Below, one piece after another: positions 42,645-52,850 of a DNA stretch of 64,000 nt (its first letter is position 1; each line of letters begins with the position of its first letter). The stretch lies in assembly GCA_902774295.1 (NCBI GenBank), contig CACYHP010000001.1:930001-994000 (forward strand), written 5' to 3'. This stretch comes from an uncultured Bacteroidia bacterium (GTDB lineage Bacteria > Bacteroidota > Bacteroidia > Bacteroidales > F082). Below the pieces are notes generated by a model. The model was not told the DNA's origin. It made no database searches and worked only from the letters and a program-made list of their open reading frames with translations. A program made the translations under genes and the position numbers.

Positions 42645-43526
42645 ATGCTCGAGAGGTTTTTAAGGTATATCAGAACTGAAAAACGATACTCAAATCTCAC
42701 AGTATCAGCGTATGAGAGAGATTTGACACAGTTCAAGACATACCTTATTAATATATATGAGCGTGACGACATAACCAAGGCTACGACGGTAATGGTACGT
42801 TCGTATATCGTAACCTTGAAGGAAAAAGGAGAGGAGAACCGTTCCATTAACCGTAAGATGTCGGCATTGCGCTCGTTTTACAAATTCTGTCTGCGCGAGG
42901 AAGCTATCGAAGTCTCGCCAATGCAGGGCATAAAATCGTTGAAGCAGCCTAAAGAGTTGGCTAAGTTCGTTCCCGAGCACGATATGAAGAAGGTGAGGTT
43001 TGAAGGCGACGGTGATTTTAAGGTGGTGCGCGACGAGTTGATTTTTGAGATGCTTTACCAGACTGGCATGCGTCAGGCGGAGCTGAGAGGCTTGAAAGAC
43101 GGCGACGTTGACAAAATGACGATGCAAATTAAGGTTCTTGGCAAAAGAAACAAAGAGAGAATCATCCCGATCAGCAAGCCTTTGCTTGACATGATTGAGA
43201 ATTATAAAAATGTGCGCGACGAACAATTTCCGGAGCGCGACAACGTTATGTTATTGGTAAACGACAGGGGAGAGGTGATGAGTCCGTATTTCGTTTACCG
43301 TGTAGTTCATAAGATATTGGAGGGCGTGACGACGCTCGAGCAGAAAAGTCCTCATGTTTTGAGGCACACTTTCGCGACGCACATGCTTAATGGAGGCGCC
43401 GACATCAGGGCGATACAGAAGATTTTGGGGCACAGCAGCCTCAGTTCGACTCAGATTTACACGCACAACACTATCGAACAGTTGAAAGAAATATATCAGA
43501 CCGCCCATCCACTGGGTGACGAATGA
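42645..43526 (+). CDS. Xer-type tyrosine recombinase
   Basis: The protein has 293 residues from the ATG at 42645. The N-terminal SAM-like core-binding domain (LERFLRYIRTEKRYSNLTVSAYERDL) is followed by the catalytic domain. This has Arg in YQTGMRQAELRGL, HVLRHTFATHML (His, Arg), GHSSLSSTQIYTH (His and the nucleophilic Tyr). The length and motifs match XerC/XerD, which resolve chromosome dimers at dif; no integron or transposon features are nearby. Whether it is XerC or XerD cannot be settled here. Confidence 0.92.
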   Translation: MLERFLRYIRTEKRYSNLTVSAYERDLTQFKTYLINIYERDDITKATTVMVRSYIVTLKEKGEENRSINRKMSALRSFYKFCLREEAIEVSPMQGIKSLKQPKELAKFVPEHDMKKVRFEGDGDFKVVRDELIFEMLYQTGMRQAELRGLKDGDVDKMTMQIKVLGKRNKERIIPISKPLLDMIENYKNVRDEQFPERDNVMLLVNDRGEVMSPYFVYRVVHKILEGVTTLEQKSPHVLRHTFATHMLNGGADIRAIQKILGHSSLSSTQIYTHNTIEQLKEIYQTAHPLGDE

Positions 43527-43557
43527 TAAAAAATATAATTTTAAACCATTTTAAAAT

Positions 43558-43563
43558 AGGAGG
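43558..43563 (+). promoter_or_regulatory. Unusually strong Shine-Dalgarno sequence of hpf
   Basis: AGGAGG lies 5 bases before the hpf ATG. Most other starts in the window have only A/T-rich upstream sequence. Confidence 0.7.
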
Positions 43564-43568
43564 TTATT

Positions 43569-43865
43569 ATGAAAGTTACGATTAACGCGGTCCATTTCAA
43601 GGCAGACAGCAAACTGGAAGAGTTCATCACGAACAAGATTGAGAAATTGTGCGCCAAGGTTGACGACGCCATCGGTTCGGAGGTGACATTGAAGTTAGAC
43701 AACACGGACGCTCCTGAAAACAAGATTGCTGACATCAGAATTCTGTTAAAAGGCAACGATTTATATTCTAGCAAGCAGTGCAAAACGTTTGAGGAGGCTG
43801 TTGACAAGGCTATCGATGCACTTAAAAACCAGGTTGAAAAGTACAAAAATCGCTTTGATAAATAG
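43569..43865 (+). CDS. hpf: Ribosome hibernation promoting factor (HPF/RaiA, short form)
   Basis: The protein has 98 residues: MKVTINAVHFKADSKLEEFITNKIEKL, then DIRILLKGNDLYSSKQCKTFEEAVDKAIDALKNQVEKYK. This is the beta-alpha-beta HPF fold without a long C-terminal dimerisation domain. It binds the 30S decoding site and inactivates ribosomes in stationary phase. It follows the recombinase gene by 42 bases. Confidence 0.93.
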   Translation: MKVTINAVHFKADSKLEEFITNKIEKLCAKVDDAIGSEVTLKLDNTDAPENKIADIRILLKGNDLYSSKQCKTFEEAVDKAIDALKNQVEKYKNRFDK

Positions 43866-43936
43866 GCTTTAAGCGTTGATATACAATACTTTGACGGTCT
43901 TTTTGAAAAAAAAATTAAAAATTTTATAAAAAAAGG

Positions 43937-43966
43937 TTGTCGGTATATAAAAAAGTTGTAATTTTG
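43937..43966 (+). promoter_or_regulatory. Promoter of the tRNA-tuf operon
   Basis: TTG at 43937-43939 and TAATTTTG at 43959-43966, spaced by 19 bases. The last base of the -7 box is the first base of the terminator stem that follows. Confidence 0.65.
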
Positions 43967-44004
43967 CACACCATTTCGCAATGAAGGAATGGTGTGCTTT
44001 TTTA
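43966..44004 (+). terminator. Terminator of the Xer-hpf operon overlapping the next promoter
   Basis: A perfect 10-bp stem GCACACCATT/AATGGTGTGC with a 12-base loop is followed by seven T. The predicted transcription start of the tRNA operon lies inside the 5' arm. Confidence 0.85.
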
Positions 44005-44026
44005 AGCGTAGTTCATTGAAATACAA

Positions 44027-44098
44027 GCCGGCATAGCTCAGCGGTAGAGCACGTGATTTGTAATCTCGGGGTCGGGGGTCCAAATCCCTCTGCCGGCT
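44027..44098 (+). tRNA. tRNA-Thr (TGT), copy 1
   Basis: Acceptor GCCGGCA/TGCCGGC; anticodon loop TTTGTAA (TGT). The anticodon stem has a T-T mismatch (CGTGA/TCTCG). The T loop reads TCCAAAT rather than TTCAAAT. CCA is not encoded. Confidence 0.88.
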
Positions 44099-44118
44099 CA
44101 CGGAATCTTAGCACGATT

Positions 44119-44190
44119 GCCGGCATAGCTCAGCGGTAGAGCACGTGATTTGTAATCTCGGGGTCGGGGGTCCAAATCCCTCTGCCGGCT
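44119..44190 (+). tRNA. tRNA-Thr (TGT), copy 2
   Basis: Identical to copy 1 over all 72 bases, including the unusual T loop and the anticodon-stem mismatch; only the spacer differs. Confidence 0.88.
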
Positions 44191-44222
44191 CATAGTAAAA
44201 GTTTTAAGTGCTAAGGTAAGAA

Positions 44223-44304
44223 GGGGGAGTCGCATAGCGGCAATTGCAACAGACTGTAAATCTGTCCTCGGATGAGTTCGGTGGTTCGAGTCCACCCTCC
44301 CCCA
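44223..44304 (+). tRNA. tRNA-Tyr (GTA)
   Basis: Acceptor GGGGGAG/CTCCCCC; anticodon stem ACAGA/TCTGT with loop CTGTAAA (GTA); long variable arm as in class II tRNAs. Confidence 0.95.
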
Positions 44305-44310
44305 CAAGTT

Positions 44311-44383
44311 GCGGAAGTAGCTCATTTGGCAGAGCGAAAGCCTTCCAAGCTTTAGGTAGCGGGTTCGAGCCCCGTCTTCCGCT
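44311..44383 (+). tRNA. tRNA-Gly (TCC)
   Basis: Acceptor GCGGAAG/CTTCCGC; anticodon loop CTTCCAA (TCC); T arm CGGGTTCGAGCCCCG. Confidence 0.94.
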
Positions 44384-44390
44384 CTCGAAA

Positions 44391-44462
<72 letters not shown>

Positions 44463-44527
44463 CATTTGGTATGAATATTGATAAGGAAATTAAATAGAAT
44501 ATTAACCTTAAGTAAACAAAAAATAGT

Positions 44528-45718
44528 ATGGCAAAAGAAAAATTCGAAAGATCTAAACCACACGTTAACATTGGTACAATCGGCCACGTTGACCACGGTA
44601 AGACAACTTTGACAGCTGCTATCACACTTCACCTGTCAAAGAAGGGTTTGTCGGAAATCAAGACATTTGATGCTATCGACTCAGCCCCAGAAGAAAAAGA
44701 AAGAGGTATCACCATCAACACAGCTCACGTTGAGTATCAGACAGAAAATCGTCACTATGCTCACGTCGACTGCCCTGGCCACGCTGACTATGTTAAGAAC
44801 ATGGTTACAGGTGCTGCTCAGATGGACGGTGCTATCATCGTTGTCGCTGCAACAGACGGTCCTATGCCACAGACCCGTGAGCACATCTTGCTCGCCCGTC
44901 AGGTTGGTGTGCCACGCCTCGTTGTGTTCTTGAACAAGTGCGACCTCGTTGACGATGAGGAACTTCTTGAATTAGTTGAAATGGAAGTCCGCGACCTCCT
45001 CAGCAAATATGAATTCGATGGTGACAACACACCTATCATCCGCGGTTCAGCACTTGGCGCATTGAACGGTGAGCCACAGTGGGAAGCAAAGATCGACGAA
45101 CTCATGGACGCTTGCGATACATGGATTCCAGAACCAGAAAGAGCTGTTGATAAACCATTCTTGATGCCTATCGAGGACGTGTTCTCAATCACAGGTCGTG
45201 GTACAGTTGCTACAGGCCGTATCGAGACAGGTGTTATCAAAGTTGGTGATCCTGTTGATATCATCGGTATGGGTGCTGAGAAACTCAAATCAACCGTTAC
45301 AGGTGTCGAAATGTTCCGTAAGATCCTCGACGAAGGTGAAGCTGGCGATAACGCAGGTTTGCTCCTCCGTGGTATCGATAAAGACGAAATCCGCCGTGGT
45401 ATGGTTATCGCAAAACCAGGTTCAATCAAACCACACAAACACTTCAAAGGTGAGGTTTACGTCCTTTCAAAAGAAGAAGGCGGTCGTCACACCCCATTCA
45501 GAAACAAATATCGTCCTCAGTTCTACTTCAGAACAACTGACGTTACCGGTGAAATCACCCTTCCAGAAGGAATGGAAATGGTTATGCCAGGCGACCACGT
45601 CACAATCGAAGTGAACTTGATCTCTGAGATCGCTATGGACAAAGGTCTCCGCTTCGCTATCCGTGAAGGTGGTAGAACAGTCGGTTCAGGCCAGGTCACA
45701 GAAATCATTGACGACTAA
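44528..45718 (+). CDS. tuf: Elongation factor Tu
   Basis: The protein has 396 residues. [11 protein letters not shown] (residues 19-29), [12 protein letters not shown] and SALGAL form the GTPase domain. The beta domains include [13 protein letters not shown]. It delivers aminoacyl-tRNA to the ribosome. It is preceded by five tRNA genes and followed by tRNA-Trp, secE and nusG, the tufB-type arrangement. Confidence 0.99.
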   Translation: MAKEKFERSKPHVNIGTIGHVDHGKTTLTAAITLHLSKKGLSEIKTFDAIDSAPEEKERGITINTAHVEYQTENRHYAHVDCPGHADYVKNMVTGAAQMDGAIIVVAATDGPMPQTREHILLARQVGVPRLVVFLNKCDLVDDEELLELVEMEVRDLLSKYEFDGDNTPIIRGSALGALNGEPQWEAKIDELMDACDTWIPEPERAVDKPFLMPIEDVFSITGRGTVATGRIETGVIKVGDPVDIIGMGAEKLKSTVTGVEMFRKILDEGEAGDNAGLLLRGIDKDEIRRGMVIAKPGSIKPHKHFKGEVYVLSKEEGGRHTPFRNKYRPQFYFRTTDVTGEITLPEGMEMVMPGDHVTIEVNLISEIAMDKGLRFAIREGGRTVGSGQVTEIIDD

Positions 45719-45728
45719 GAATAACACC

Positions 45729-45753
45729 AGAGTGCTCCTAACACGAGCACTCT
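45729..45753 (+). promoter_or_regulatory. Hairpin between tuf and tRNA-Trp
   Basis: A perfect 9-bp stem AGAGTGCTC/GAGCACTCT with a seven-base loop lies just after the tuf stop. There is no T run, so it is more likely an RNA processing or stabilising hairpin than a terminator. Confidence 0.6.
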
Positions 45754-45758
45754 GACAC

Positions 45759-45831
45759 ACAGGCGTAGCTCAATTGGTAGAGTGGTGGTCTCCAAAACCA
45801 TAGGTTGAGGGTTCGAGCCCTTCCGCCTGTG
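45759..45831 (+). tRNA. tRNA-Trp (CCA)
   Basis: Acceptor ACAGGCG/CGCCTGT with G73; anticodon loop CTCCAAA (CCA). Confidence 0.95.
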
Positions 45832-45856
45832 CTTTAAGTAAAACAGTTCAAACAAA

Positions 45857-46048
45857 ATGAAAAAGTTTATAAACTACGTTAAAGAATGTTACAACGAGCT
45901 GGTCAATAAAGTAACTTGGCCAACTTGGAAAGAACTGCAAAGTAGTGCTGTCGTCGTATCCATTGCTTCCCTTATCATCGCGTTAGTGGTGTACTTGATG
46001 GATAAGTCTTTTGAAACCTTATTGGAGGCGTTCTATCGCATCTTCTAA
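45857..46048 (+). CDS. secE: Preprotein translocase subunit SecE
   Basis: The protein has 63 residues with the family motif ELVNKVTWPTWKELQSS and one membrane helix (VVVSIASLIIALVVYLM). It is the short, single-span form. SecE stabilises SecY. Confidence 0.95.
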   Translation: MKKFINYVKECYNELVNKVTWPTWKELQSSAVVVSIASLIIALVVYLMDKSFETLLEAFYRIF

Positions 46049-46104
46049 GGAAATGTTTGATCTAAAAAATCATCATTCAACTACTTTATTAAATCACAGA
46101 TAAG

Positions 46105-46659
46105 ATGAGTGAGCAGAACGAAAAGAAATGGTATGTGATTCGCGCGATAAGCGGCAAAGAGAAAAAAGTTAAAGAATATCTCGATGCCGAATTATCACGT
46201 AATACTGCATTGCAAGATCTGATATCACAGGTTTTGATCCCGACAGAAAAAGTGTATTCGGTGAGAAACGGCAAGAAAGTCAGCAAGGAAAGAAATTACC
46301 TTCCTGGCTACGTGCTCATTGAGGCAACTTTGGACGCTGAGGTCATGCATCTTATCAAGGAAACACCGAATGTGCTGGGATTCCTCGGCACACGCGGTGG
46401 CGATCCTGACCCGCTCCGTCCATCAGAAGTCAAACGTATCTTAGGAAAAGTTGACGAGATGACAGAAAACGGCGAAGGTTCGGAACTCGAGTTCATTGTA
46501 GGCGAGACCGTGACAGTCAACGACGGACCGTTCTCCAGTTTCAGTGGCGTGATCGAAGAAGTCAACGATGAGAAGAAAAAACTCAAAGTTATGGTGAAGA
46601 TCTTCGGTCGCAAGACACCTCTTGAGCTCAGCTACTTCCAAGTGAAGAGAGAGAGTTAA
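46105..46659 (+). CDS. nusG: Transcription termination/antitermination protein NusG
   Basis: The protein has 184 residues: an NGN domain ([37 protein letters not shown]) and a C-terminal KOW domain ([23 protein letters not shown]). It couples RNA polymerase to ribosome or Rho. Confidence 0.97.
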   Translation: MSEQNEKKWYVIRAISGKEKKVKEYLDAELSRNTALQDLISQVLIPTEKVYSVRNGKKVSKERNYLPGYVLIEATLDAEVMHLIKETPNVLGFLGTRGGDPDPLRPSEVKRILGKVDEMTENGEGSELEFIVGETVTVNDGPFSSFSGVIEEVNDEKKKLKVMVKIFGRKTPLELSYFQVKRES

Positions 46660-46703
46660 GAATGTGATTAATGTTTTCATTTAACTTTTTATAAGAAAAT
46701 CAA

Positions 46704-47141
46704 ATGAAAGAAGTAAGCGGATTAATTAAACTGCAAATCAAAGGAGGAGCCGCTAATCCTGCACCACCTGTCGGACCAGCATTAGGTTCAAAGGGTGTTA
46801 ACATCATGGAGTTCTGCAAGCAATTCAATGCTCGTACACAGGACCAGGCCGGTAAAGTGTTACCAGTCATCATCACTGTTTACAAAGACAAGAGCTTTGA
46901 CTTTGTCGTAAAAGCATCTCCAGTGGCTGTTTCTGTACTCGAGGCTGCCAAAGTCGCTAAGGGATCAAAAGAGCCTAACCGTTCAAAGGTTGGTTCAATC
47001 ACTTGGGACGCAGTCCGTGCAATCGCTGAGAACAAGATGAAGGACATGAACTGCTTCACAATTGAATCAGCAATGAGCATGGTCGCTGGCACAGCTCGTA
47101 GCATGGGTGTTAAGATTACAGGCGAATCACCTTTAAAGTAA
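46704..47141 (+). CDS. rplK: 50S ribosomal protein L11
   Basis: The protein has 145 residues with [30 protein letters not shown] and the C-terminal rRNA-binding domain ([13 protein letters not shown]). It forms the GTPase-associated stalk base. Confidence 0.98.
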   Translation: MKEVSGLIKLQIKGGAANPAPPVGPALGSKGVNIMEFCKQFNARTQDQAGKVLPVIITVYKDKSFDFVVKASPVAVSVLEAAKVAKGSKEPNRSKVGSITWDAVRAIAENKMKDMNCFTIESAMSMVAGTARSMGVKITGESPLK

Positions 47142-47184
47142 GACTAAGTCTTAAGCATTTGTAGAACAAACAAAAAAATTAAAA

Positions 47185-47880
47185 ATGGCAAAAGTATCTA
47201 AAAACAGAAAAGAAGCTTTAGCTAAGTTCGACAAAAGCAAGGTCTACTCCTTGACAGAAGCCGTTGACATTGTAAAACAAATCACTTACACCAAGTTCGA
47301 TGCTTCAGTTGATGTTAACGTACGTTTAGGTGTCGATCCACGTAAAGCCAATCAGATGGTTCGTGGTAGTGTGACACTGCCTCACGGTACAGGTAAAGTT
47401 ACCCGCGTGTTGGTATTATGTACGCCAGACAAAGTTCAGGAAGCTACAGAAGCAGGTGCTGATTTCGTCGGATTTGAGGACTATGTCCAGAAGATCAAAG
47501 ACGGTTGGACCGATGTCGATGTAATTATCACAATGCCTGCATTGATGCCGAAAGTTGGTGCTCTTGGTAGAATCCTCGGTCCTCGTGGATTGATGCCAAA
47601 CCCAAAGACTGGCACAGTGACAATGGAAATTGGTAAAGCTGTTAAGGAAGTGAAAGCTGGTAAGATCGATTTCAAAGTTGACAAATACGGAATCATCGAC
47701 AGCCGCATTGCAAAAGTGAGCTTCCCAGCTGAGAAGATTGTTGACAACGCAAAGGAAATCCTTTCGATGATCATCAAATTGAAACCAGCAGCAGCTAAAG
47801 GTACTTACATTAAGAGTATTTACATCTCAAGTACAATGAGTCCGGGTGTTCAAGTGGACGTCAAATCAGTAGCCATCTAA
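47185..47880 (+). CDS. rplA: 50S ribosomal protein L1
   Basis: The protein has 231 residues with [20 protein letters not shown] and [14 protein letters not shown]. It forms the L1 stalk and in other bacteria represses its own operon by binding the mRNA leader; no such site was identified here. Confidence 0.98.
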   Translation: MAKVSKNRKEALAKFDKSKVYSLTEAVDIVKQITYTKFDASVDVNVRLGVDPRKANQMVRGSVTLPHGTGKVTRVLVLCTPDKVQEATEAGADFVGFEDYVQKIKDGWTDVDVIITMPALMPKVGALGRILGPRGLMPNPKTGTVTMEIGKAVKEVKAGKIDFKVDKYGIIDSRIAKVSFPAEKIVDNAKEILSMIIKLKPAAAKGTYIKSIYISSTMSPGVQVDVKSVAI

Positions 47881-47900
47881 ACCCTTAAATAAGTATTGAC

Positions 47901-48422
47901 ATGAGAAAAGAAGATAAAGAAGTTATCATTAACTCGATAGTGGACCAGTTGAACGCATGTCCAAATTTCTATCTGACAGACATCGAGGCATTGAATGCTG
48001 AGAAGACCAGCCAGTTGAGAAGACAGTGCTTCAACAGTCAGGTCAAGCTTGTTGTGGTGAAGAACGCATTACTGAAGAAGGCCATGCAGAGAACAGGTAA
48101 GGATTTTGGTGATCTTTACGACGTCTGCAAAGGCACGACAGCAATGATGTTGTCAGAGAATGGCAACGCCCCTGCAAAGCTGATCAAGAAGTTCCGCAAG
48201 ACCAGTGACAAGCCTATTCTCAAGGGTGCATACATTGAGGAGTGCGCTTACATTGGCGACAATATGCTTGACACATTGTGCAGCATCAAGTCAAAGAACG
48301 AACTCATCGCCGACGTTATCGCATTGCTCCAGTCACCAGCCAAGAACGTTATCAGCGCTCTTCAGAGTGGCGGCAACAAGCTCAGCGGCATAGTGAAGAC
48401 CTTATCCGAGAGACCGGAATAA
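47901..48422 (+). CDS. rplJ: 50S ribosomal protein L10
   Basis: The protein has 173 residues: an N-terminal rRNA-binding domain (LRRQCFNSQVKLVVVKNALLKKAM) and a C-terminal helix that carries L7/L12 dimers. It is followed by rplL after 76 bases. Confidence 0.95.
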   Translation: MRKEDKEVIINSIVDQLNACPNFYLTDIEALNAEKTSQLRRQCFNSQVKLVVVKNALLKKAMQRTGKDFGDLYDVCKGTTAMMLSENGNAPAKLIKKFRKTSDKPILKGAYIEECAYIGDNMLDTLCSIKSKNELIADVIALLQSPAKNVISALQSGGNKLSGIVKTLSERPE

Positions 48423-48498
48423 TTCAGAATGATTATCATTCATATCAGAGATTAAGAAAAATAAAAAATAATTGTATAACAAATAAAAACGTAAAAAA

Positions 48499-48879
48499 AT
48501 GGCAGATTTAAAAGCTTTTGCTGAACAATTAGTAAACCTTACTGTGAAAGAGGTTAATGAACTCGCAGCAATTTTGAAAGAAGAATACGGTATCGAACCA
48601 GCCGCAGCAGCAGTTGCAGTAGCAGCTCCAGCAGCAGGTGGTGAAGCCGCAGCAGCAGCTGAAGAAAAGACTTCATTCGACGTTATCCTCAAATCAGCCG
48701 GCGCACAGAAACTCGCAGTCGTGAAGCTCGTTAAGGACTTAGCAAGCCTCGGACTTAAAGAAGCTAAAGACTTAGTTGACGCTGCTCCTAAAGCTGTTAA
48801 AGAAGGCGTGAGCAAAGAAGAAGCTAATGCACTCAAGACTCAACTCGAGGCAGCTGGTGCAGAAGTAGAAATAAAATAA
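48499..48879 (+). CDS. rplL: 50S ribosomal protein L7/L12
   Basis: The protein has 126 residues: an N-terminal dimerisation domain, an Ala-rich hinge ([20 protein letters not shown]) and the C-terminal factor-binding domain ([20 protein letters not shown]). Confidence 0.98.
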   Translation: MADLKAFAEQLVNLTVKEVNELAAILKEEYGIEPAAAAVAVAAPAAGGEAAAAAEEKTSFDVILKSAGAQKLAVVKLVKDLASLGLKEAKDLVDAAPKAVKEGVSKEEANALKTQLEAAGAEVEIK

Positions 48880-48897
48880 GTTTATTTCCTGCTACAA

Positions 48898-48951
48898 CAG
48901 GCATAAATACCTCAGCCCCTCCATATAGACGGGGGTTGAGGTTTGTGCCTA
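48898..48951 (+). promoter_or_regulatory. Long hairpin in the rplL-rpoB gap
   Basis: AGGCA and CCTCAGCCCC on the left pair with GGGGGTTGAGG and TGCCT on the right, around the loop CATATAGAC. There is no following T run. In E. coli the same gap holds an attenuator and an RNase III site; a similar role is plausible. Confidence 0.6.
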
Positions 48952-49017
48952 TATTGTGTTGTATTCCGCCGTCTATATAATATAATAGCTTTTAGAAACA
49001 ATTAAAACATAAACACT

Positions 49018-52000
49018 TTGGCAGACATTAAATTAGATAGAATCAGTTTCGCGTCAATCAAGAAGCCTTTCGACTATCCTGATTTTCTGGATATTCAGCT
49101 GAAGTCATTCCGTGATTTCTTCCAGCTCGAAACCAACCCGGACAATCGTAAGAACGAAGGCCTGTTTAAGGTTTTTGCGGAGAACTTCCCGATTACCGAC
49201 GCCAGAAACAACTTTGTACTCGAGTTTCTCGATTACTACATTGATGCCCCACAATATACAATCGCTGAATGTATAGAACGTGGCTTGAGCTACTGCGTAA
49301 GACTCAAGGCAAAACTGAAACTCTCATGTAACGACGAGGAGCATGAGGATTTCGAAACCGTCGTCCAAGATGTGTATTTGGGCTTGATACCGTATATGAC
49401 ACCACAGGGTACTTTCGTCATAAACGGCGCAGAACGTGTAGTGGTTTCACAGTTACACCGTTCTCCGGGCGTTTTCTTCGGATCAAGCGTACACACCAAC
49501 GGAACGACGCTGTACTCAGCTCGTATCATCCCGTTCAAGGGCTCATGGATGGAATTCTCGACCGATATCAGCAACGTGATGTATGCCTATATCGACCGCA
49601 AGAAGAAGTTGCCTATCACCACATTGCTCCGTGCTATCGGATATGAGACCGATAAGGACATCCTCGACATTTTCAACCTCGCCGAGGAAGTGAAGGTGAC
49701 TAAGAGCGGCTTGAAACGTGTGGTGGGTCGTCGCCTCGCAGCAAAAGTGTTGCACTCATGGTTTGAAGACTTCATCAACGAGGAAACAGGTGAATGCGTG
49801 ACAATCGAACGTAACGAAATCGTTATCGAACGCGGCGTCATTCTCGAAAACGAACATATCGACAAGATCATCGAGAAAGGCGTTAAGACTATCCTCCTCG
49901 ACAAAGAAGGTATCAACACCAACGATTACGCCATTATTTTCAACACATTACAGAAAGATACAACAAACTCGGAGAAAGACGCTGTCGAATACATCTACCG
50001 CCAGCTCCGCAACGCTGAACCACCAGATGAGGAAACAGCTCGCGACATCATCAAGAAGTTGTTCTTCTCCGATAAACGTTATGACCTTGGAGAAGTCGGC
50101 CGTTACCGTATCAACCGCAAGCTCGGCTTGAACATCCCGGAAGACGTCAAGGTTTTAACTAACGAAGATATAATCGCTATCATCAAATATTTGATCGAAC
50201 TGGCTAACCAGAAGGCAGAAGTTGATGATATCGACCACTTGAGCAACCGTCGTATCAGAACCGTGGGCGAGCAGCTGTACGCACAGTTCGGCGTGGGTCT
50301 TGCACGTATGGCAAGAACTATCCGTGAGCGTATGAACGTCCGTGACAACGAGTCATTCACACCAACCGATTTGATCAATGCTAAGACATTGTCATCGGTG
50401 ATTAACTCGTTCTTCGGCACCAACCAGCTGTCACAGTTCATGGATCAGACCAACCCGTTGTCAGAGTTGACACACAAACGTCGTATCTCTGCTTTGGGTC
50501 CAGGCGGTATCTCACGTGACCGTGCAGGTTTCGAGGTGCGTGACGTTCACTACACACACTACGGACGTCTCTGTACAATCGAGACACCTGAAGGTCCTAA
50601 CATCGGTCTTATCTCATCACTCTGCGTGTTCGCTAAGATCAACAACCTCGGATTTATCGAGACACCTTACCGTGAAGTTAAAGAAGGTAAAGTCGATTTC
50701 ATCAATCCTCCGGTTTATCTTACAGCAGAAGAGGAAGACAACAAGATTATTGCACAGGCTTGCACAGGAATGGATGACGAAGGCAACATCACCGACGATA
50801 TGCTGAAAGCACGTCAGATTGCTGATTATCCTATCGTCACACCAGACCAGCTCGACCTCATCGACGTGGCACCTAACCAGATGTCATCTGTCGCTGCATC
50901 ATTGATTCCGTTCTTGGAGCACGACGACGCTAACCGTGCTTTGATGGGATCTAACATGATGCGTCAGGCAGTGCCGTTGATGGCTCCTGAAGCTCCTATT
51001 GTCGGAACAGGTATCGAGCATTATGTGGCAAGAGATTCACGTACATTAGTCGAAGCAGAAGGCGACGGCGAAGTTGTCTATGTCGATTCAACAAAGATTA
51101 CTATCAAGTATGACAGAACCGACAAAGAGCGTCTCGTGAGCTTCGATGACGATGTGAAGACATATAACCTTATTAAATATATAAGAACAAACCAGAGCAC
51201 AAGCATCAACCAGAAGCCTATCGTAAGAAAAGGCCAGAAGGTTACAAAGGGTCAGATTCTTACCGAAGGTTATGCAACACAGGGCGGCGACCTCGCATTG
51301 GGTCGTAACTTGAAGGTTGCTTTCATGCCATGGAAGGGTTACAACTATGAGGATGCTATCGTGATTTCTGAGAAGATCGTCAAGGAAGACCTCTTCACTT
51401 CAATCCACATCGAGGAATTCACACTTGAGGTGCGTGACACTAAACGTGGTTTGGAAGAGTTGACCAACGATATCCCGAACGTCAGTGCAGACGCAACCAA
51501 GGATTTGGACGAGAACGGTTTGATCCGCGTCGGTGCCGATGTCAAGGAAGGCGATATATTAATAGGTAAGATCACGCCTAAGGGCGAGACCGATCCAACC
51601 CCAGAGGAGAAGCTGCTCCGCGCCATCTTCGGCGACAAGGCAGGCGATGTGAAGAACGCATCACTCAAGGCAGGTCCTTCAATGAAGGGTGTCGTCATCG
51701 GAAAACGCTTGTTCTCACGCGTGGTTAAAGACAGAAAAGCTAAATCAAAAGATAAGGACATCATTGCTGAACTTGAAGCCGAATGCCAGAAAGAGCTTGA
51801 CGCTTTGAAAGCTCGCATGATGGAGAAGCTCATGTCGATGTTGAACGGCAGAACTTCAACAGGTGTTTACAACAACTTCAAAGAGACTATCATCCCTAAG
51901 AAGGTTAAATTCACCCAGAAGGCTTTGTCACAGATCGATTACATGACTGTCAATCCTTATAAATGGACTACAGACGCTGAGATTAACGACTGCATCGTGA

Positions 52001-52824
52001 AGTTGGTGAACAACTACAACATCAAGTGCAAGGAAATCAACGGTGTTTATAGCCGCAAGAAGAACGTGGCAAGCGTCGGTGATGAGTTGCCGAACGGTAT
52101 CGTCCAGATGGCAAAGGTTTACGTGGCACAGAAACGTAAGCTGAACATCGGTGATAAGATGGCAGGTCGTCACGGTAACAAAGGTATCGTTTCAAGAATC
52201 GTTCGCGAAGAAGACATGCCGTTCCTTGAGGATGGTACTCCAGTCGATATCGTGTTGAACCCGTTGGGCGTGCCTTCACGTATGAACTTGGGTCAGATTT
52301 ACGAGACAGTGCTCGGTTGGGCAGGTCACGAGCTTGGCTTGAAGTTTGCTACACCTATCTTTGATGGTGCCACATTGGAAGAAATCAACGAATATATGAA
52401 GAAGGCTGGTCTTCCTGAGAATGGTAGAGTTCAGCTTTATGACGGCGAGACAGGCGAGCCGTTCGATCAGCAGGCTACAGTGGGTTACATTTACATGCTG
52501 AAGCTGCACCACATGGTCGACGACAAGATGCACGCACGTTCAATCGGACCATACTCGTTGATTACACAGCAGCCTCTTGGTGGTAAGGCACAGTTCGGTG
52601 GTCAGCGTTTCGGTGAAATGGAGGTTTGGGCACTCGAAGCATTCGGTGCATCTAACGTCCTTCAGGAAATTTTGACAGTGAAGTCAGACGATGTCGTCGG
52701 CCGTGCTAAGGCTTACGAAGCTATCGTCAAGGGCGAGAACATGCCAACACCAGGTATTCCAGAGTCATTCAATGTTTTGGTTCACGAATTGCGCGGACTC
52801 GGACTTGAAATTACGTTTGAATAA
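49018..52824 (+). CDS. rpoB: RNA polymerase beta subunit
   Basis: The protein has 1268 residues and is complete. Motifs include [49 protein letters not shown] (rifampicin region) and [15 protein letters not shown]. The start is TTG (49018): in the same frame, the stop TAA at 49003 leaves only ATA between. This is an unusual start for a core gene. The rifampicin-binding segment [20 protein letters not shown] shows the normal sensitive pattern. Confidence 0.98.
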   Translation: MADIKLDRISFASIKKPFDYPDFLDIQLKSFRDFFQLETNPDNRKNEGLFKVFAENFPITDARNNFVLEFLDYYIDAPQYTIAECIERGLSYCVRLKAKLKLSCNDEEHEDFETVVQDVYLGLIPYMTPQGTFVINGAERVVVSQLHRSPGVFFGSSVHTNGTTLYSARIIPFKGSWMEFSTDISNVMYAYIDRKKKLPITTLLRAIGYETDKDILDIFNLAEEVKVTKSGLKRVVGRRLAAKVLHSWFEDFINEETGECVTIERNEIVIERGVILENEHIDKIIEKGVKTILLDKEGINTNDYAIIFNTLQKDTTNSEKDAVEYIYRQLRNAEPPDEETARDIIKKLFFSDKRYDLGEVGRYRINRKLGLNIPEDVKVLTNEDIIAIIKYLIELANQKAEVDDIDHLSNRRIRTVGEQLYAQFGVGLARMARTIRERMNVRDNESFTPTDLINAKTLSSVINSFFGTNQLSQFMDQTNPLSELTHKRRISALGPGGISRDRAGFEVRDVHYTHYGRLCTIETPEGPNIGLISSLCVFAKINNLGFIETPYREVKEGKVDFINPPVYLTAEEEDNKIIAQACTGMDDEGNITDDMLKARQIADYPIVTPDQLDLIDVAPNQMSSVAASLIPFLEHDDANRALMGSNMMRQAVPLMAPEAPIVGTGIEHYVARDSRTLVEAEGDGEVVYVDSTKITIKYDRTDKERLVSFDDDVKTYNLIKYIRTNQSTSINQKPIVRKGQKVTKGQILTEGYATQGGDLALGRNLKVAFMPWKGYNYEDAIVISEKIVKEDLFTSIHIEEFTLEVRDTKRGLEELTNDIPNVSADATKDLDENGLIRVGADVKEGDILIGKITPKGETDPTPEEKLLRAIFGDKAGDVKNASLKAGPSMKGVVIGKRLFSRVVKDRKAKSKDKDIIAELEAECQKELDALKARMMEKLMSMLNGRTSTGVYNNFKETIIPKKVKFTQKALSQIDYMTVNPYKWTTDAEINDCIVKLVNNYNIKCKEINGVYSRKKNVASVGDELPNGIVQMAKVYVAQKRKLNIGDKMAGRHGNKGIVSRIVREEDMPFLEDGTPVDIVLNPLGVPSRMNLGQIYETVLGWAGHELGLKFATPIFDGATLEEINEYMKKAGLPENGRVQLYDGETGEPFDQQATVGYIYMLKLHHMVDDKMHARSIGPYSLITQQPLGGKAQFGGQRFGEMEVWALEAFGASNVLQEILTVKSDDVVGRAKAYEAIVKGENMPTPGIPESFNVLVHELRGLGLEITFE

Positions 52825-52850
52825 AAAAGCTCTTAATATTTTGTAAATCT

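Noticed and set aside
42645..43526. Tyrosine recombinase as sign of an integrated element
   Set aside because: It is flanked by rpsU and hpf, matches Xer in length and motifs, and there are no attachment repeats or cargo genes.
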